From Saprospiraceae bacterium (GTDB lineage: Bacteria; Bacteroidota; Bacteroidia; Chitinophagales; Saprospiraceae), in contig JADKGI010000001.1 of the NCBI GenBank assembly GCA_016722285.1, positions 62,001 through 126,000 on the forward strand: 64,000 bases of DNA, given 5' to 3'. A model generated the notes under the pieces. It ran no database searches, was not told where the DNA came from, and saw only the letters and a list, made by a program, of their open reading frames with translations. Position 1 is the first letter of the stretch. Every line of letters starts with the position of its first letter. Made by a program: the position numbers and the translations under genes. Shown here in pieces: positions 54,372 to 63,293 of this stretch.

Positions 54372-55609
54372 ATGTCGAAATTAAAATTCATGATCGCTGC
54401 CATTATTGTCATTATTATCGTAGCCGGAATATGGATATTTTCAATCCAAAAGGGGCTTCTGAGGTACGGGAACATGCATATGGTCCGTTTGTGATCAGGA
54501 TGGAACGATTTACAACAAAAAATTTTAATATCAACTACGGATGGGTAACTCAACAACACATATCCTATTCCGTTTTGCACAATGGTAAAATTGTGGAGTT
54601 TCCGGCTGCACTGCAATCTAATACCGGTTTTTCTCACCTTTGGAGAGTATATATACTGAAAGATGCTCCGACACCTACGCTTGTGGCCGGTAGTCAGAGT
54701 GTTTTTTTGATTACCACCAGAGACAACTCGTACAATGTATCTCCCTTATACATTCAATCTACTGATTTTATCAAATTCCAGTGGCTCGATGCCAAAGGTG
54801 GTAAGCCCGGACCGGCTTTTGAATTGTTTATGGGTGATGAACGTACCCCAATGGATCATCCGGACACCTTAGAGGGTGGGAAATACCTGATGATCAATCA
54901 AAAACTTGTCCTGCATGTCCCGACTATGGAAAAATATGATTTTAACAAAGATGGCCAATATATTGACAACTATGATAAGAGCGGAGATGCGCTGGCTTTT
55001 TCTCCGGATCAAAAGATCATTACGTTCCCCGGTAACTTTCAGACATGGAATACCGATGAAATACCTAAATACGGAAATGCACTGGTTTCCTATGATTTCA
55101 GGAGAGACTCCATAAGGGTATTGCCTTACAGCAAAAACGATACCCGACTGATCAGGCCTGAAGACTTGAACATCGATTGGTTCAATACTTATTTTAATTG
55201 GGACACGACTGGTGCTGAAACGATCCTTCAATACCACAAACCGGACAAAGCTGCTATGTGGCAGGGATACTTTAAGGACAATTATTATCATTTGTACCCT
55301 GTAAAGGATACATTACTCCTCGTATTCAAACAGTTTATACTGGATTATTTGAAGTGGAAGCCCGAAGCGGTGTTGACTGAGAAATACCATGAATATACGG
55401 GTCGGGTTTTTCAGCTTGGGCAGGAAAAAGCGATCTTTTACCTCGTTGGGCAAGACAGAGAAGTTGCTTTAGGCCCGGATCTATATAACGAAATGGATGA
55501 GAAAACACCCGCGCTTATCAGGGATATAGGCAATGCTTTTAATGAAGTGCTCCGTTCAGGAAAATATCAGGAGCATTTTACGACCATACCGGAGTTTGAA
55601 AAATATTGA
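54372..55609 (+). pseudogene. Membrane-anchored hypothetical protein, frameshifted near the N-terminus
   Basis: A protein of about 412 residues that I do not recognise. It starts at ATG 54372 with MSKLKFMIAAIIVIIIVAGI, a single membrane anchor, then changes frame. One added T in the T4 run at 54438-54441 joins the anchor to the long second frame as GIWIFFNPKGASEVREHAYG. The body is extracytoplasmic: FVIRMERFTTKNFNINYGWV, GFSHLWRVYILKDAPTPTLV, a stretch of aspartates and tyrosines (YDFNKDGQYIDNYDKSGDAL), and a helical end. No catalytic motif is evident. Confidence 0.75.
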
Positions 55610-55638
55610 TATTTCATTCATCAAGTTAAAAAAAAAGC

Positions 55639-55734
55639 ATGAAAATCAGAAAGAGCATATTATTCTCAGTCGGAACAATTTACATCTTATTTGCAATCGT
55701 AATCGCTAATAATTTTATATATCTGCGATTATGA
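55639..55734 (+). CDS. Possible 31-residue membrane peptide
   Basis: An ATG frame of 31 codons 29 bases after the upstream gene: a basic start (MKIRKSILF), one hydrophobic span (SVGTIYILFAIVIANNFIYL) and a final RL. It has an A-rich stretch before the start. It could be a small membrane protein or chance. Confidence 0.28.
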   Translation: MKIRKSILFSVGTIYILFAIVIANNFIYLRL

Positions 55735-55767
55735 TCGCCAAATCACTAAAAATATCTATCCTTTTGC

Positions 55768-55968
55768 TCAGGGCCTGATATAAAACTGCTTCTCATTTAC
55801 TCCGAGTGCATCTATCAAAACCGGCAGCTCACTCCTGAAAGATCCGATTACTTTATTATAGACTCTTCTGAGCGATTTGGTTTTACTGCCTTCCATATAG
55901 TCATTTTCCAGATACCAGTCTCTGTTTTCCATGATGATGGTCAGGGCATATGCTTGTTTTATCCGCAT
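55768..55968 (-). CDS. C-terminal end of the acyl-CoA oxidase-like gene (frameshifted)
   Basis: A 66-codon frame that reads as the missing end of the upstream acyl-CoA dehydrogenase: MRIKQAYALTIIMENRDWYL, YMEGSKTKSLRRVYNK, ending EKQFYIRP. One extra base near 55969-55970 would join it to the main frame (IYS then MRIKQAY). As an independent gene it would be an unlikely fragment. Confidence 0.65.
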   Translation of the reverse strand: MRIKQAYALTIIMENRDWYLENDYMEGSKTKSLRRVYNKVIGSFRSELPVLIDALGVNEKQFYIRP

Positions 55969-58070
55969 GAGTATATTTTTTCAGGTGAATCTGCGAGATC
56001 CTGATACCGGCGATCCATCATACGATAGGCTGTGCGCTCTATATACGCACGTCCGGCATCAATCATATGGATCTGGCACTTCAGGAAGGCTTCATGGGGA
56101 GTCATCCGTTTGTCAAGATAAGACCTCATCCTGTCTGCCAGAGAAACGATCGTTTTCTTTTCCCGATATTTTAGTGCATCAGATTGAAAATCGTCACTGC
56201 TTAAGTGCTCTACTGACGTATTTCGTGTAAAAAGGGGATTATATTCTGAAAGCCTGAACTGAATTTTTCCTCCTATATACCTAAGGACTGCGGTAAATCC
56301 TTCGTCATGAAAACTTTGATTAAATTCGGTCAGTAAGCCTTTTGCCACGAGTTGCATAAGTACGGTATTGTCTCCTTCAAAGGTGGTAAAAATATCCGAG
56401 TCTGCTTTAAGCCGGCCAAGTCCGTTCTCACTAAGGTAACCTTTGCCCCCACAAGCTTCACGGCAATTTTGTATAGTAGCACTACTGTGCCAGGTGGCAA
56501 GAGCTTTCAGTCCGGCTGCCTTTGTCTCTATCTTACGGATGGCCTTTTCATCCGGTCCCTCTGCAAATTCGGAAGCAAGCTCTGAAAGTGCATTATGCAA
56601 TACATAGGTCTTTATCAATTGGGGTATAAGTCTGTGCTGATGGGTTGGATAGTCGATAATGAGACTTTCAGGCAATCCTTCGCTCACTTCAAACTGCCTT
56701 CGGCGAAGGGAATATCTGATGGCTATCACGAGTGACGTCTTTCCGGCACTTAGAGCTCCCAACCCTACGCATATTCGCCCTCCGACAAGGGTACCCAACA
56801 TAGTGAAAAATCTTTTATTGTCGTTTTCTATGGGACTGATATAGTCCCCGTTTTTATCTATACTTCCGAATCGATTGAGAAGATTTTGAACGGGAATTTG
56901 GATATGATCAAACCAGATGCGTCCATTGTCAACACCATTGAGACCTATTTTATAACCACAATCTGTCACACTTACCCCGTTATCCAATTTTCCATATTGA
57001 TTCCTGATTGGCACAATTAAAGCATGAATGCCCCGGCTTTTACCACCCACAATCAGTTGACCAAAGACCACAGCATAGTGTGAGTGCATCGCATTGCCGA
57101 TATACTCTTTACCAGATGATTTAGTCGGTGAATGAACGACAATGGCTCTTCCGTCATGCTCATATGTAAGGGTTGTTTCCAGATCTTTTACATTGCTTCC
57201 GTGTCCGGTTTCTGTCATGGCAAAACATCCCAGGTATTCGGCAGTACCCGTTTTTGAGAGATATGTATCATGGTGATATTGGGTTCCCAGATTTAGTATG
57301 GCACCTCCGAAAAGGCCAAATTGTACACCAAACTTCACACTGAGGCTCAGGTCATGAAAGGCCAGAGTCTCAAAAGCGGCCATATAAGCACCCATATCGC
57401 CGCCGCCGTCATTTTCTATCGGGTATGATAGAGCACCAATTCCTTGTATAGCCAGAGCTTTCACCCGTTGCAAAGTGATCTCACGCATATCTTCTTTGTC
57501 AGAAAAATCTTCATTTATATTGAATACAGGGTCTAGTAAAAGATTTTTTACCCGTGCTTTTGCTTCAGGTCTGAAATGATTGGTCATGTCATACAATTTT
57601 TGAGCATCAATATCTGAAGTCCCGGCAGCTATTTCAATGGGTGGAATTCCAATTTGCTCAAACAACCGGTTTTGAATGATACTGTCATTGATGCCAAGTG
57701 CGATCTCTACTTCTCTAAGGGTAGATATGAGAAGTTTTATTTCTTCATCAGAGGCATTGGGTACATTGATCATTGCCATTTCTGCGCCAAGTATCGACAG
57801 GTTTGTTTTCATGTCATGCTTGAGACTGGAAGCACTCAATCTGATAGCCTGAAGCCATTCCTTATACAATTCAGGCAGCGGCGGTTGTTGCGGATCGGTA
57901 TGTTTGATGAGGTATGCTTTGTCTTCATCGGTGAGATGGGTCATTTTTTGAATGCGCTGATGAATCATTTTCATTTCCGAAGGGCTGAGAATACTGTCTC
58001 TCCAGCCTACATAAAACAGAGGTAGCATACTGATAACACCAGGAGAATAAGCGGACTTCATGATGGCCAT
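55959..58070 (-). CDS. Acyl-CoA dehydrogenase family, acyl-CoA oxidase-like
   Basis: A 703-codon frame plus a 66-codon tail gives a protein of about 768 residues, larger than ordinary 380-residue acyl-CoA dehydrogenases and resembling acyl-CoA oxidases. FAD/substrate stretches are CFAMTETGHGSNVKDLETT, GYKIGLNGVDNGRIWFDHI and FFTMLGTLVGGRI. The catalytic Glu candidate is in TFEGDNTVLMQLVAKGLL, as in acyl-CoA oxidases. It would oxidise acyl-CoA at the start of beta-oxidation, passing electrons to oxygen or to ETF, which cannot be decided here. The frame ends early at 55959 by an apparent missing base. Confidence 0.87.
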   Translation of the reverse strand: MAIMKSAYSPGVISMLPLFYVGWRDSILSPSEMKMIHQRIQKMTHLTDEDKAYLIKHTDPQQPPLPELYKEWLQAIRLSASSLKHDMKTNLSILGAEMAMINVPNASDEEIKLLISTLREVEIALGINDSIIQNRLFEQIGIPPIEIAAGTSDIDAQKLYDMTNHFRPEAKARVKNLLLDPVFNINEDFSDKEDMREITLQRVKALAIQGIGALSYPIENDGGGDMGAYMAAFETLAFHDLSLSVKFGVQFGLFGGAILNLGTQYHHDTYLSKTGTAEYLGCFAMTETGHGSNVKDLETTLTYEHDGRAIVVHSPTKSSGKEYIGNAMHSHYAVVFGQLIVGGKSRGIHALIVPIRNQYGKLDNGVSVTDCGYKIGLNGVDNGRIWFDHIQIPVQNLLNRFGSIDKNGDYISPIENDNKRFFTMLGTLVGGRICVGLGALSAGKTSLVIAIRYSLRRRQFEVSEGLPESLIIDYPTHQHRLIPQLIKTYVLHNALSELASEFAEGPDEKAIRKIETKAAGLKALATWHSSATIQNCREACGGKGYLSENGLGRLKADSDIFTTFEGDNTVLMQLVAKGLLTEFNQSFHDEGFTAVLRYIGGKIQFRLSEYNPLFTRNTSVEHLSSDDFQSDALKYREKKTIVSLADRMRSYLDKRMTPHEAFLKCQIHMIDAGRAYIERTAYRMMDRRYQDLADSPEKIYSCG

Positions 58071-58149
58071 TCATTGATTTAGCGCAATATACCAAGAATT
58101 TGGAATGCTGTGGTAAAAGTCTTTTACAGAAATACCATATTCAATAAAA

Positions 58150-60822
58150 TCACTTTACAATATTCGTTCCGGTGAACACAATCTCACCGTTATTTATATT
58201 GATTATTCTTGAAATAGTTCCGTTGATGCCTGATGTATTTACATCTTTACAAGCCAATGTGCCACTGTTTTCTACACAAATTCCATTTGATGCTGCTGTA
58301 ATCAAATGAATATTTTCCATCCAAACATTGGTATTTTTCTGAATGACAAACAGGTTGCCATCGATATGTTTGATGTTGACTTTGCCTGAATTTTGGTTTA
58401 GGATGGTAATCGATTTTTGCAATACCATTGGCGAGCCGTTCAGTCGAATAGTATCACCAACCAATGTGTTGTTAAAAAAAATGGTGTCTCCAGCATTGGC
58501 ACATTCTATGGCATACCTTAGTGATCCTATACCTGAATTATTTGTATTATCCACCATATTACATCCAGAAGGAAATATTCTGCCTTTACGCATGCCATTA
58601 CCAAAACTACTCACCCACATTTCAGTAGCATCATACGGATTAAAAAATACCCGCACAGGCTGTTGAAAAGGGTAAGAATGTATTATTGAAAATGTTGGAT
58701 TAGGAGCATTGATATTGTCACTCTTCCAAAGACCCTGGATTTCTGTTGTGATAAAAAGTTGGTTCGGATTTTGGGGATTAAACGTGCAGGAATGGACTCT
58801 GTCCAATGTATTGCCGGTCAGTTTAGTCCAGGTTTGGCCCCTGTTTGTTGTTTTGTAGAGACCGCCCAACCCATTGGGAGGTCCGCCCCATCCACTGAAT
58901 ACTCCAACATACCAGGTGTTTTGTGTAGTATCTTTTGGGTCTATTATTATATCCTTGGTCCAGTACAACATACCGGCATGTGATAAGTCCGTCCATGTTT
59001 TATTAACAGGATCATACAGGAACACTCCAGAACTTGCTGTAAAAGTACCCGAAGCATTTCTTCTCCCTGAATATGTACAAACCATTTTTCCGTCATTTAA
59101 TACTTTGAGGGCAGCAGGATGTTTTTCTGTTCTAGGAGGATTAGGCAGCAATGTCCAGGTAGAACCAGCCAATAAATTGAGATTGGTTGTTCTGTAAATA
59201 CCACCAATACCACCACCATTGTTATAGTGAATGACACTTGCGTAAGCTATGTTTTCATTGTTGGGGTCGACTTCTATCCAGTAAACCGGATGATTAAATA
59301 CCTTGAGATTTTGCCATGTCTGACCACTATTGGTTGAATAAATTATTTTGCCATTTATATCATTGACATCCAAACGACTATCTTGCAGATAGGTGCTTTG
59401 ATAGATATCATGAATATTTGAGGTTGCAGCAAGTAAGGTGCCACTAGATAATTGTGCTATACGATACGAAGTATTTGCTGCATGACCTGTATAGTTAAAA
59501 GACCAATGGTTACCCTGATCTATACTTCTGATTCCTTTGATGTCAGAAAAACAACCCCAGATATTATTTTGGTCAATCCAATGAACTTGCCAGCAAGATG
59601 TATTTTCAATGCCTGAGCTGCTATAACTTTGATAGGGGGGTGTATTGACGCCCGCAGGATTTTGATTAGCCGGGTCTACATATGCCTGTGACCATGTAGT
59701 GCCGCCATTTTGAGAGGTATGTACAAATCCATAATCACTAAAAATAAGGACATTTGGATCATTGGCAGCTACATCGAAGCCAAAAGGACATTCGCCATAT
59801 CCCCAACCTCTGTCACCGCCAAACCCACTCCATCCGGTGGTTATGTTTTGATTATTTGCCGTATTGAAGACATGAGTCCAATTACCTCCTGCATTAGTTG
59901 ACTTTATAATATCGGGATAACTGTTATTATTACTCCCTGCCAGATAAACAGTTTGGATATCATTGGTTGCCATATCCACAAACATAGGAAAGTCATTGGA
60001 AAGATTGATGCCTGATATTTTGGATGTCCAATACCCGTCACCGTAATCTACAGAATAAATGCCTTTGGCAAAGCCCCAGTAATCAGATCCAACCACACCT
60101 ACATATAGGTCATTCACATCTGCAGTAATACAAAAAAATCGGGTAATATTTCCGGATTTTGCTCCGGCAAATGACCAGATTTTTTCATTGGCCGGTAAAC
60201 CCGTTATATTGGTAATTGTCCAATTGTTACCACCATTGGTTGATACCAAAACACCATCGTTAGTACCAATATATAAGTTATTACTATCAAAAAGTACGCC
60301 TGCTAATACAACTCCTGCGCCATTATCTAAAGCATTGTGAATATTGGAAAAAGTTGTTCCACCATTGGACGAAAAGAAGATATTTCCGTAATATGAAATC
60401 AGGATTCTGCTGGGATTTTCATAATCTACAAACATATTATTGGTGTTTTCAGATGGCTCGGGGTTGCCTGGTAAAATATTCCAGGACACTCCATTGTCTA
60501 CACTTTTTACAGGAGTTGCGATTTCATTGATATAGCTAATAGAATAAAGGAGACCGGAAATATTGGTGTAGTTCACTTTTGAACTGTGCCCACCTATAAA
60601 ATTGATAAAATTCAACTGGTCATATGAAATACCGTAGTTGGAAGTATGAAAAAGTTCTCCCATATCGCACCCAACGTAAAATTCGTTATGATTGGCTGGA
60701 TTGATAGATGGGGAAAACAAGGCTCCACCGCCCCCAATACCTTTAGATGTGAATGAAAAAGGTTGAGCTTGAAGTAAAGAGATAAAACAAAACAGAACAA
60801 GGGTAAATATATTTCTTGTCAT
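58150..60822 (-). CDS. Secreted BNR/sortilin-like repeat protein (xyloglucanase-like propeller)
   Basis: An 890-residue exported protein with signal peptide (MTRNIFTLVLFCFISLLQAQ). Residues about 25-740 are propeller-like BNR repeats with Asp-box-like turns (VDNGVSWNIL, SSNGGTTFSNI, STNGGNNWTI, STNAGGNWTH, SQNGGTTWSQ, TTNRGQTWTKL), as in GH74-type and sortilin/VPS10-like proteins. From about 765 a CSLREAI-like stretch (GIGSLRYAIECANAGDTIFF) starts a short beta-helix-like part. I see no catalytic aspartates that I could assign, and no type IX tail at the end (GEIVFTGTNIVK), which is odd for such a protein and may mean another sorting route or a shortened C-terminus. Confidence 0.83.
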   Translation of the reverse strand: MTRNIFTLVLFCFISLLQAQPFSFTSKGIGGGGALFSPSINPANHNEFYVGCDMGELFHTSNYGISYDQLNFINFIGGHSSKVNYTNISGLLYSISYINEIATPVKSVDNGVSWNILPGNPEPSENTNNMFVDYENPSRILISYYGNIFFSSNGGTTFSNIHNALDNGAGVVLAGVLFDSNNLYIGTNDGVLVSTNGGNNWTITNITGLPANEKIWSFAGAKSGNITRFFCITADVNDLYVGVVGSDYWGFAKGIYSVDYGDGYWTSKISGINLSNDFPMFVDMATNDIQTVYLAGSNNNSYPDIIKSTNAGGNWTHVFNTANNQNITTGWSGFGGDRGWGYGECPFGFDVAANDPNVLIFSDYGFVHTSQNGGTTWSQAYVDPANQNPAGVNTPPYQSYSSSGIENTSCWQVHWIDQNNIWGCFSDIKGIRSIDQGNHWSFNYTGHAANTSYRIAQLSSGTLLAATSNIHDIYQSTYLQDSRLDVNDINGKIIYSTNSGQTWQNLKVFNHPVYWIEVDPNNENIAYASVIHYNNGGGIGGIYRTTNLNLLAGSTWTLLPNPPRTEKHPAALKVLNDGKMVCTYSGRRNASGTFTASSGVFLYDPVNKTWTDLSHAGMLYWTKDIIIDPKDTTQNTWYVGVFSGWGGPPNGLGGLYKTTNRGQTWTKLTGNTLDRVHSCTFNPQNPNQLFITTEIQGLWKSDNINAPNPTFSIIHSYPFQQPVRVFFNPYDATEMWVSSFGNGMRKGRIFPSGCNMVDNTNNSGIGSLRYAIECANAGDTIFFNNTLVGDTIRLNGSPMVLQKSITILNQNSGKVNIKHIDGNLFVIQKNTNVWMENIHLITAASNGICVENSGTLACKDVNTSGINGTISRIININNGEIVFTGTNIVK

Positions 60823-61448
60823 GATGTACTACTATTTTTTAAATTTATAATATTTCTGACCTAACTATTTAACGGGTATTCAGACAAATCACCTATATGC
60901 CTGATATAACATATATTCAGTACTTTTATATTTTTGAATTTGTTACTTAGTTTTAAGGTAAATGCTGACCTTAAATAAATCATCCGCTTAACTTTACAAG
61001 GATTAGATGCAATTTTTCAATTACATTGGAATCATCTTAAGAAGTATTGACATATATATTATATCCATTTCTTCACCAGTAAGACATTACGTCACCTGCA
61101 TTTGCTGAAGTATCATTAACATTACACAAGGTATAAGTATGTAGTCCGGCAATCCTATATAAAATAAAGTTAGCTTACTGATGACTCTACTTGAATACTT
61201 ATTGTTCACAGTGTCAAAAAGGATAAACTACGATATACTGAAATATTCATATCATCAAAAGTTTAGTACTTCTGACGATTGTGAATTGTATAATAGACAA
61301 ATCTTACGTTTATATACCAGGGAAGTATCGGTATTTCAACCCAATTGAGTCTAGAGTATAACTTGTATTGTATATCATTGAATATGGTGTCTGGTTGTGG
61401 CAATAAAAATTACTTATTGAATTACTATGCCTTTCAGTAAATTATTTG
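60823..61448. other. AT-rich spacer of about 630 bases
   Basis: No gene, tRNA or clear repeat seen between the BNR-protein start and the rimP promoter region. It must hold the promoter of the leftward gene. Confidence 0.45.
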
Positions 61449-61456
61449 TACATTTG
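61449..61456 (+). promoter_or_regulatory. Candidate -7 box (TACATTTG) of the rimP-nusA-infB operon
   Basis: TACATTTG fits TAnnTTTG, 61 bases before the rimP ATG and upstream of the leader hairpin, so the hairpin would be transcribed. Confidence 0.45.
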
Positions 61457-61480
61457 CGCCACAATTTAAAAGGAAGTGTG

Positions 61481-61506
61481 AAAGGGGACAGGAAGTTCCC
61501 TTTTTT
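61481..61506 (+). promoter_or_regulatory. Leader stem-loop before rimP (attenuator-like)
   Basis: AAAGGGGA (61481-61488) pairs with TTCCCTTT (61496-61503), eight pairs with one G-U, around the loop CAGGAAG, and T's continue to 61506. It has the form of an intrinsic terminator 11 bases ahead of the rimP start, so it may attenuate the operon or control translation. It is a sequence-based suggestion only. Confidence 0.5.
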
Positions 61507-61517
61507 ATTACCCGACC

Positions 61518-61991
61518 ATGCAGTATCCCGAAATAGAAAAACTAGTAGAGAAGGGGCTCACAGAGCTCGGATTAGTTGATATGTATCTGACAGATTGTCG
61601 TATTAGGGGCAATAAAGTGGAAATTTTTCTGGATAGTGATGATGGAGTAAGTTTTCTGAAATGTCAGAAACTCAGCAGGTGGATCGAGGCTGTATTTGAT
61701 GAAAATAAGACATTTGGTGATTCTTATACGTTAGAAGTATCATCAGCAGGTGTGGGAAGTCCGCTTAAACAGCTCAGGCAATTTCCTAAAAATATTGGTA
61801 GGATTATTGATATTACATACGGAACTGGTCAACAGGTGAAAGGTACACTTACTGCCGTGGACGGAAATATCATCCATGTGCAGTATGAAACCAAGGTCAA
61901 AGAAGGCAAAAAGAATAAAAAAATCTCTGTAACAGAGCAGATAAAGTTTGAAGAAATCATTGAGTCAAAAATTAAAATAAGTTTTAATTAA
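61518..61991 (+). CDS. rimP: Ribosome maturation factor RimP
   Basis: A 157-residue RimP, required for 30S subunit maturation. The N-terminal domain (about 1-80) has CRIRGNKVEIFLDSDDGVSF and the conserved LEVSSAGVGSPLK. The C-terminal SH3-like domain (about 85-157) includes GRIIDITYGTGQQVKGTL. Length is normal. Its stop codon overlaps the nusA ATG by one base (TAATG), so the two are translationally coupled. Confidence 0.93.
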   Translation: MQYPEIEKLVEKGLTELGLVDMYLTDCRIRGNKVEIFLDSDDGVSFLKCQKLSRWIEAVFDENKTFGDSYTLEVSSAGVGSPLKQLRQFPKNIGRIIDITYGTGQQVKGTLTAVDGNIIHVQYETKVKEGKKNKKISVTEQIKFEEIIESKIKISFN

Positions 61992-63226
61992 TGAATTTAG
62001 TAGAATCCTTTTCGGAATTTAAAGAAGGTAAAAATATAGACAGACCTACGATGGTCCGTGTACTTGAGGATGTATTCAGGACGCTGATCCGGAAGAAGTA
62101 TGGTTCTGATGATAATTTTGATGTCATCGTCAATACTCAGAATGGTGACCTTGAAATGTGGCGTGTTCGTTTGATTGTCCCCGATGGCGAGGTCACAGAT
62201 GAGCTTGGGCAAATATCATACACAGAAGCAAAATCTATAGACGATGCCTATGATGTAGGTGAAGAGTGTTATCAGCAGCTTACACTGGAAGATTTTGGCA
62301 GGAGATCAATAATGGCAGCCCGTCAGACCCTTATATCAAGGATCATGGATCTTGAAAAAGACGATGTCTATAAGCGATATATGGACAGAGTAGGCGATCT
62401 TATAGTAGGTGAGGTGAGTCAGGTACTTAAAAAAGAAGTGCTCGTAATCGATGATGCTACCCAAAATGAACTGGTTCTCCCACGATTGGAAATGATCAGA
62501 GGAGACTTTTTCAGAAAAGGCGACATGGTAAGAGGGATCATAAAGCGTGTTGAAATGCGCAACGGAACACCTATGGTCATGCTATCCAGAACGGACAATC
62601 TTTTCCTTGAAAAACTGATGGAGCAGGAAGTTCCTGAAATCGAAGATGGCCTCATAACCATTAAAAAAATAGTTAGAATGCCCGGTGAGAGAGCCAAAGT
62701 TGCTGTGGAATCTTACGATGACCGCATCGACCCTGTAGGAGCTTGTGTAGGTATGAAAGGGTCAAGAATTCACGGTATCGTCAGAGAGTTGCGCAATGAG
62801 AATATTGACATTGTCAATTTTACAAACAATATAACTTTATACATTCAGAGATCTCTTACACCTGCGAAGGTGACAAGCATATCACTGGATGAAGTAAATC
62901 TGAGGGCTTCTGTATTTCTCAAGCCGGATCAGGTGTCTCTTGCCATCGGCAAAGGCGGTAGCAATATCAAACTTGCCAGCAAACTGACTAATTATGAGAT
63001 AGATGTATTCAGGGATACAGAAGAACACGAAATAGAAGATGTGGATCTGGAAGAATTCTCCGATGAAATAGAAAGCTGGGTAATCGAAGCACTTAAGAAT
63101 ATAGGCTGCGATACAGCTAAGAGTGTTCTCGCCCTTAATCGTGAAGAGCTGATCAGGAGGTCTGATCTTGAAGAAGAAACAATAGATGATGTTTTGAAAA
63201 TACTGGCTTCAGAGTTTGAAGACTGA
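61991..63226 (+). CDS. nusA: Transcription termination/antitermination factor NusA
   Basis: A 411-residue NusA that binds RNA polymerase and nascent RNA to control pausing, termination and antitermination. The N-terminal domain (about 1-125) is followed by an S1 domain (about 135-200; GDLIVGEVSQVLKKEVLVID, GDMVRGIIKRVE) and two KH domains (DPVGACVGMKGSRIHGIVRE; SLAIGKGGSNIKLASKL). An acidic tail with one short helical repeat ends the protein. It lacks the two long acidic repeats of the E. coli protein, as is common outside Gammaproteobacteria. Sits between rimP and infB. Confidence 0.95.
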   Translation: MNLVESFSEFKEGKNIDRPTMVRVLEDVFRTLIRKKYGSDDNFDVIVNTQNGDLEMWRVRLIVPDGEVTDELGQISYTEAKSIDDAYDVGEECYQQLTLEDFGRRSIMAARQTLISRIMDLEKDDVYKRYMDRVGDLIVGEVSQVLKKEVLVIDDATQNELVLPRLEMIRGDFFRKGDMVRGIIKRVEMRNGTPMVMLSRTDNLFLEKLMEQEVPEIEDGLITIKKIVRMPGERAKVAVESYDDRIDPVGACVGMKGSRIHGIVRELRNENIDIVNFTNNITLYIQRSLTPAKVTSISLDEVNLRASVFLKPDQVSLAIGKGGSNIKLASKLTNYEIDVFRDTEEHEIEDVDLEEFSDEIESWVIEALKNIGCDTAKSVLALNREELIRRSDLEEETIDDVLKILASEFED

Positions 63227-63293
63227 TACGCTTCCCGATATTATTTAATTTAGCTCAGGGAAGTAACCCAATTATAAATATTTTAATTCGCCA

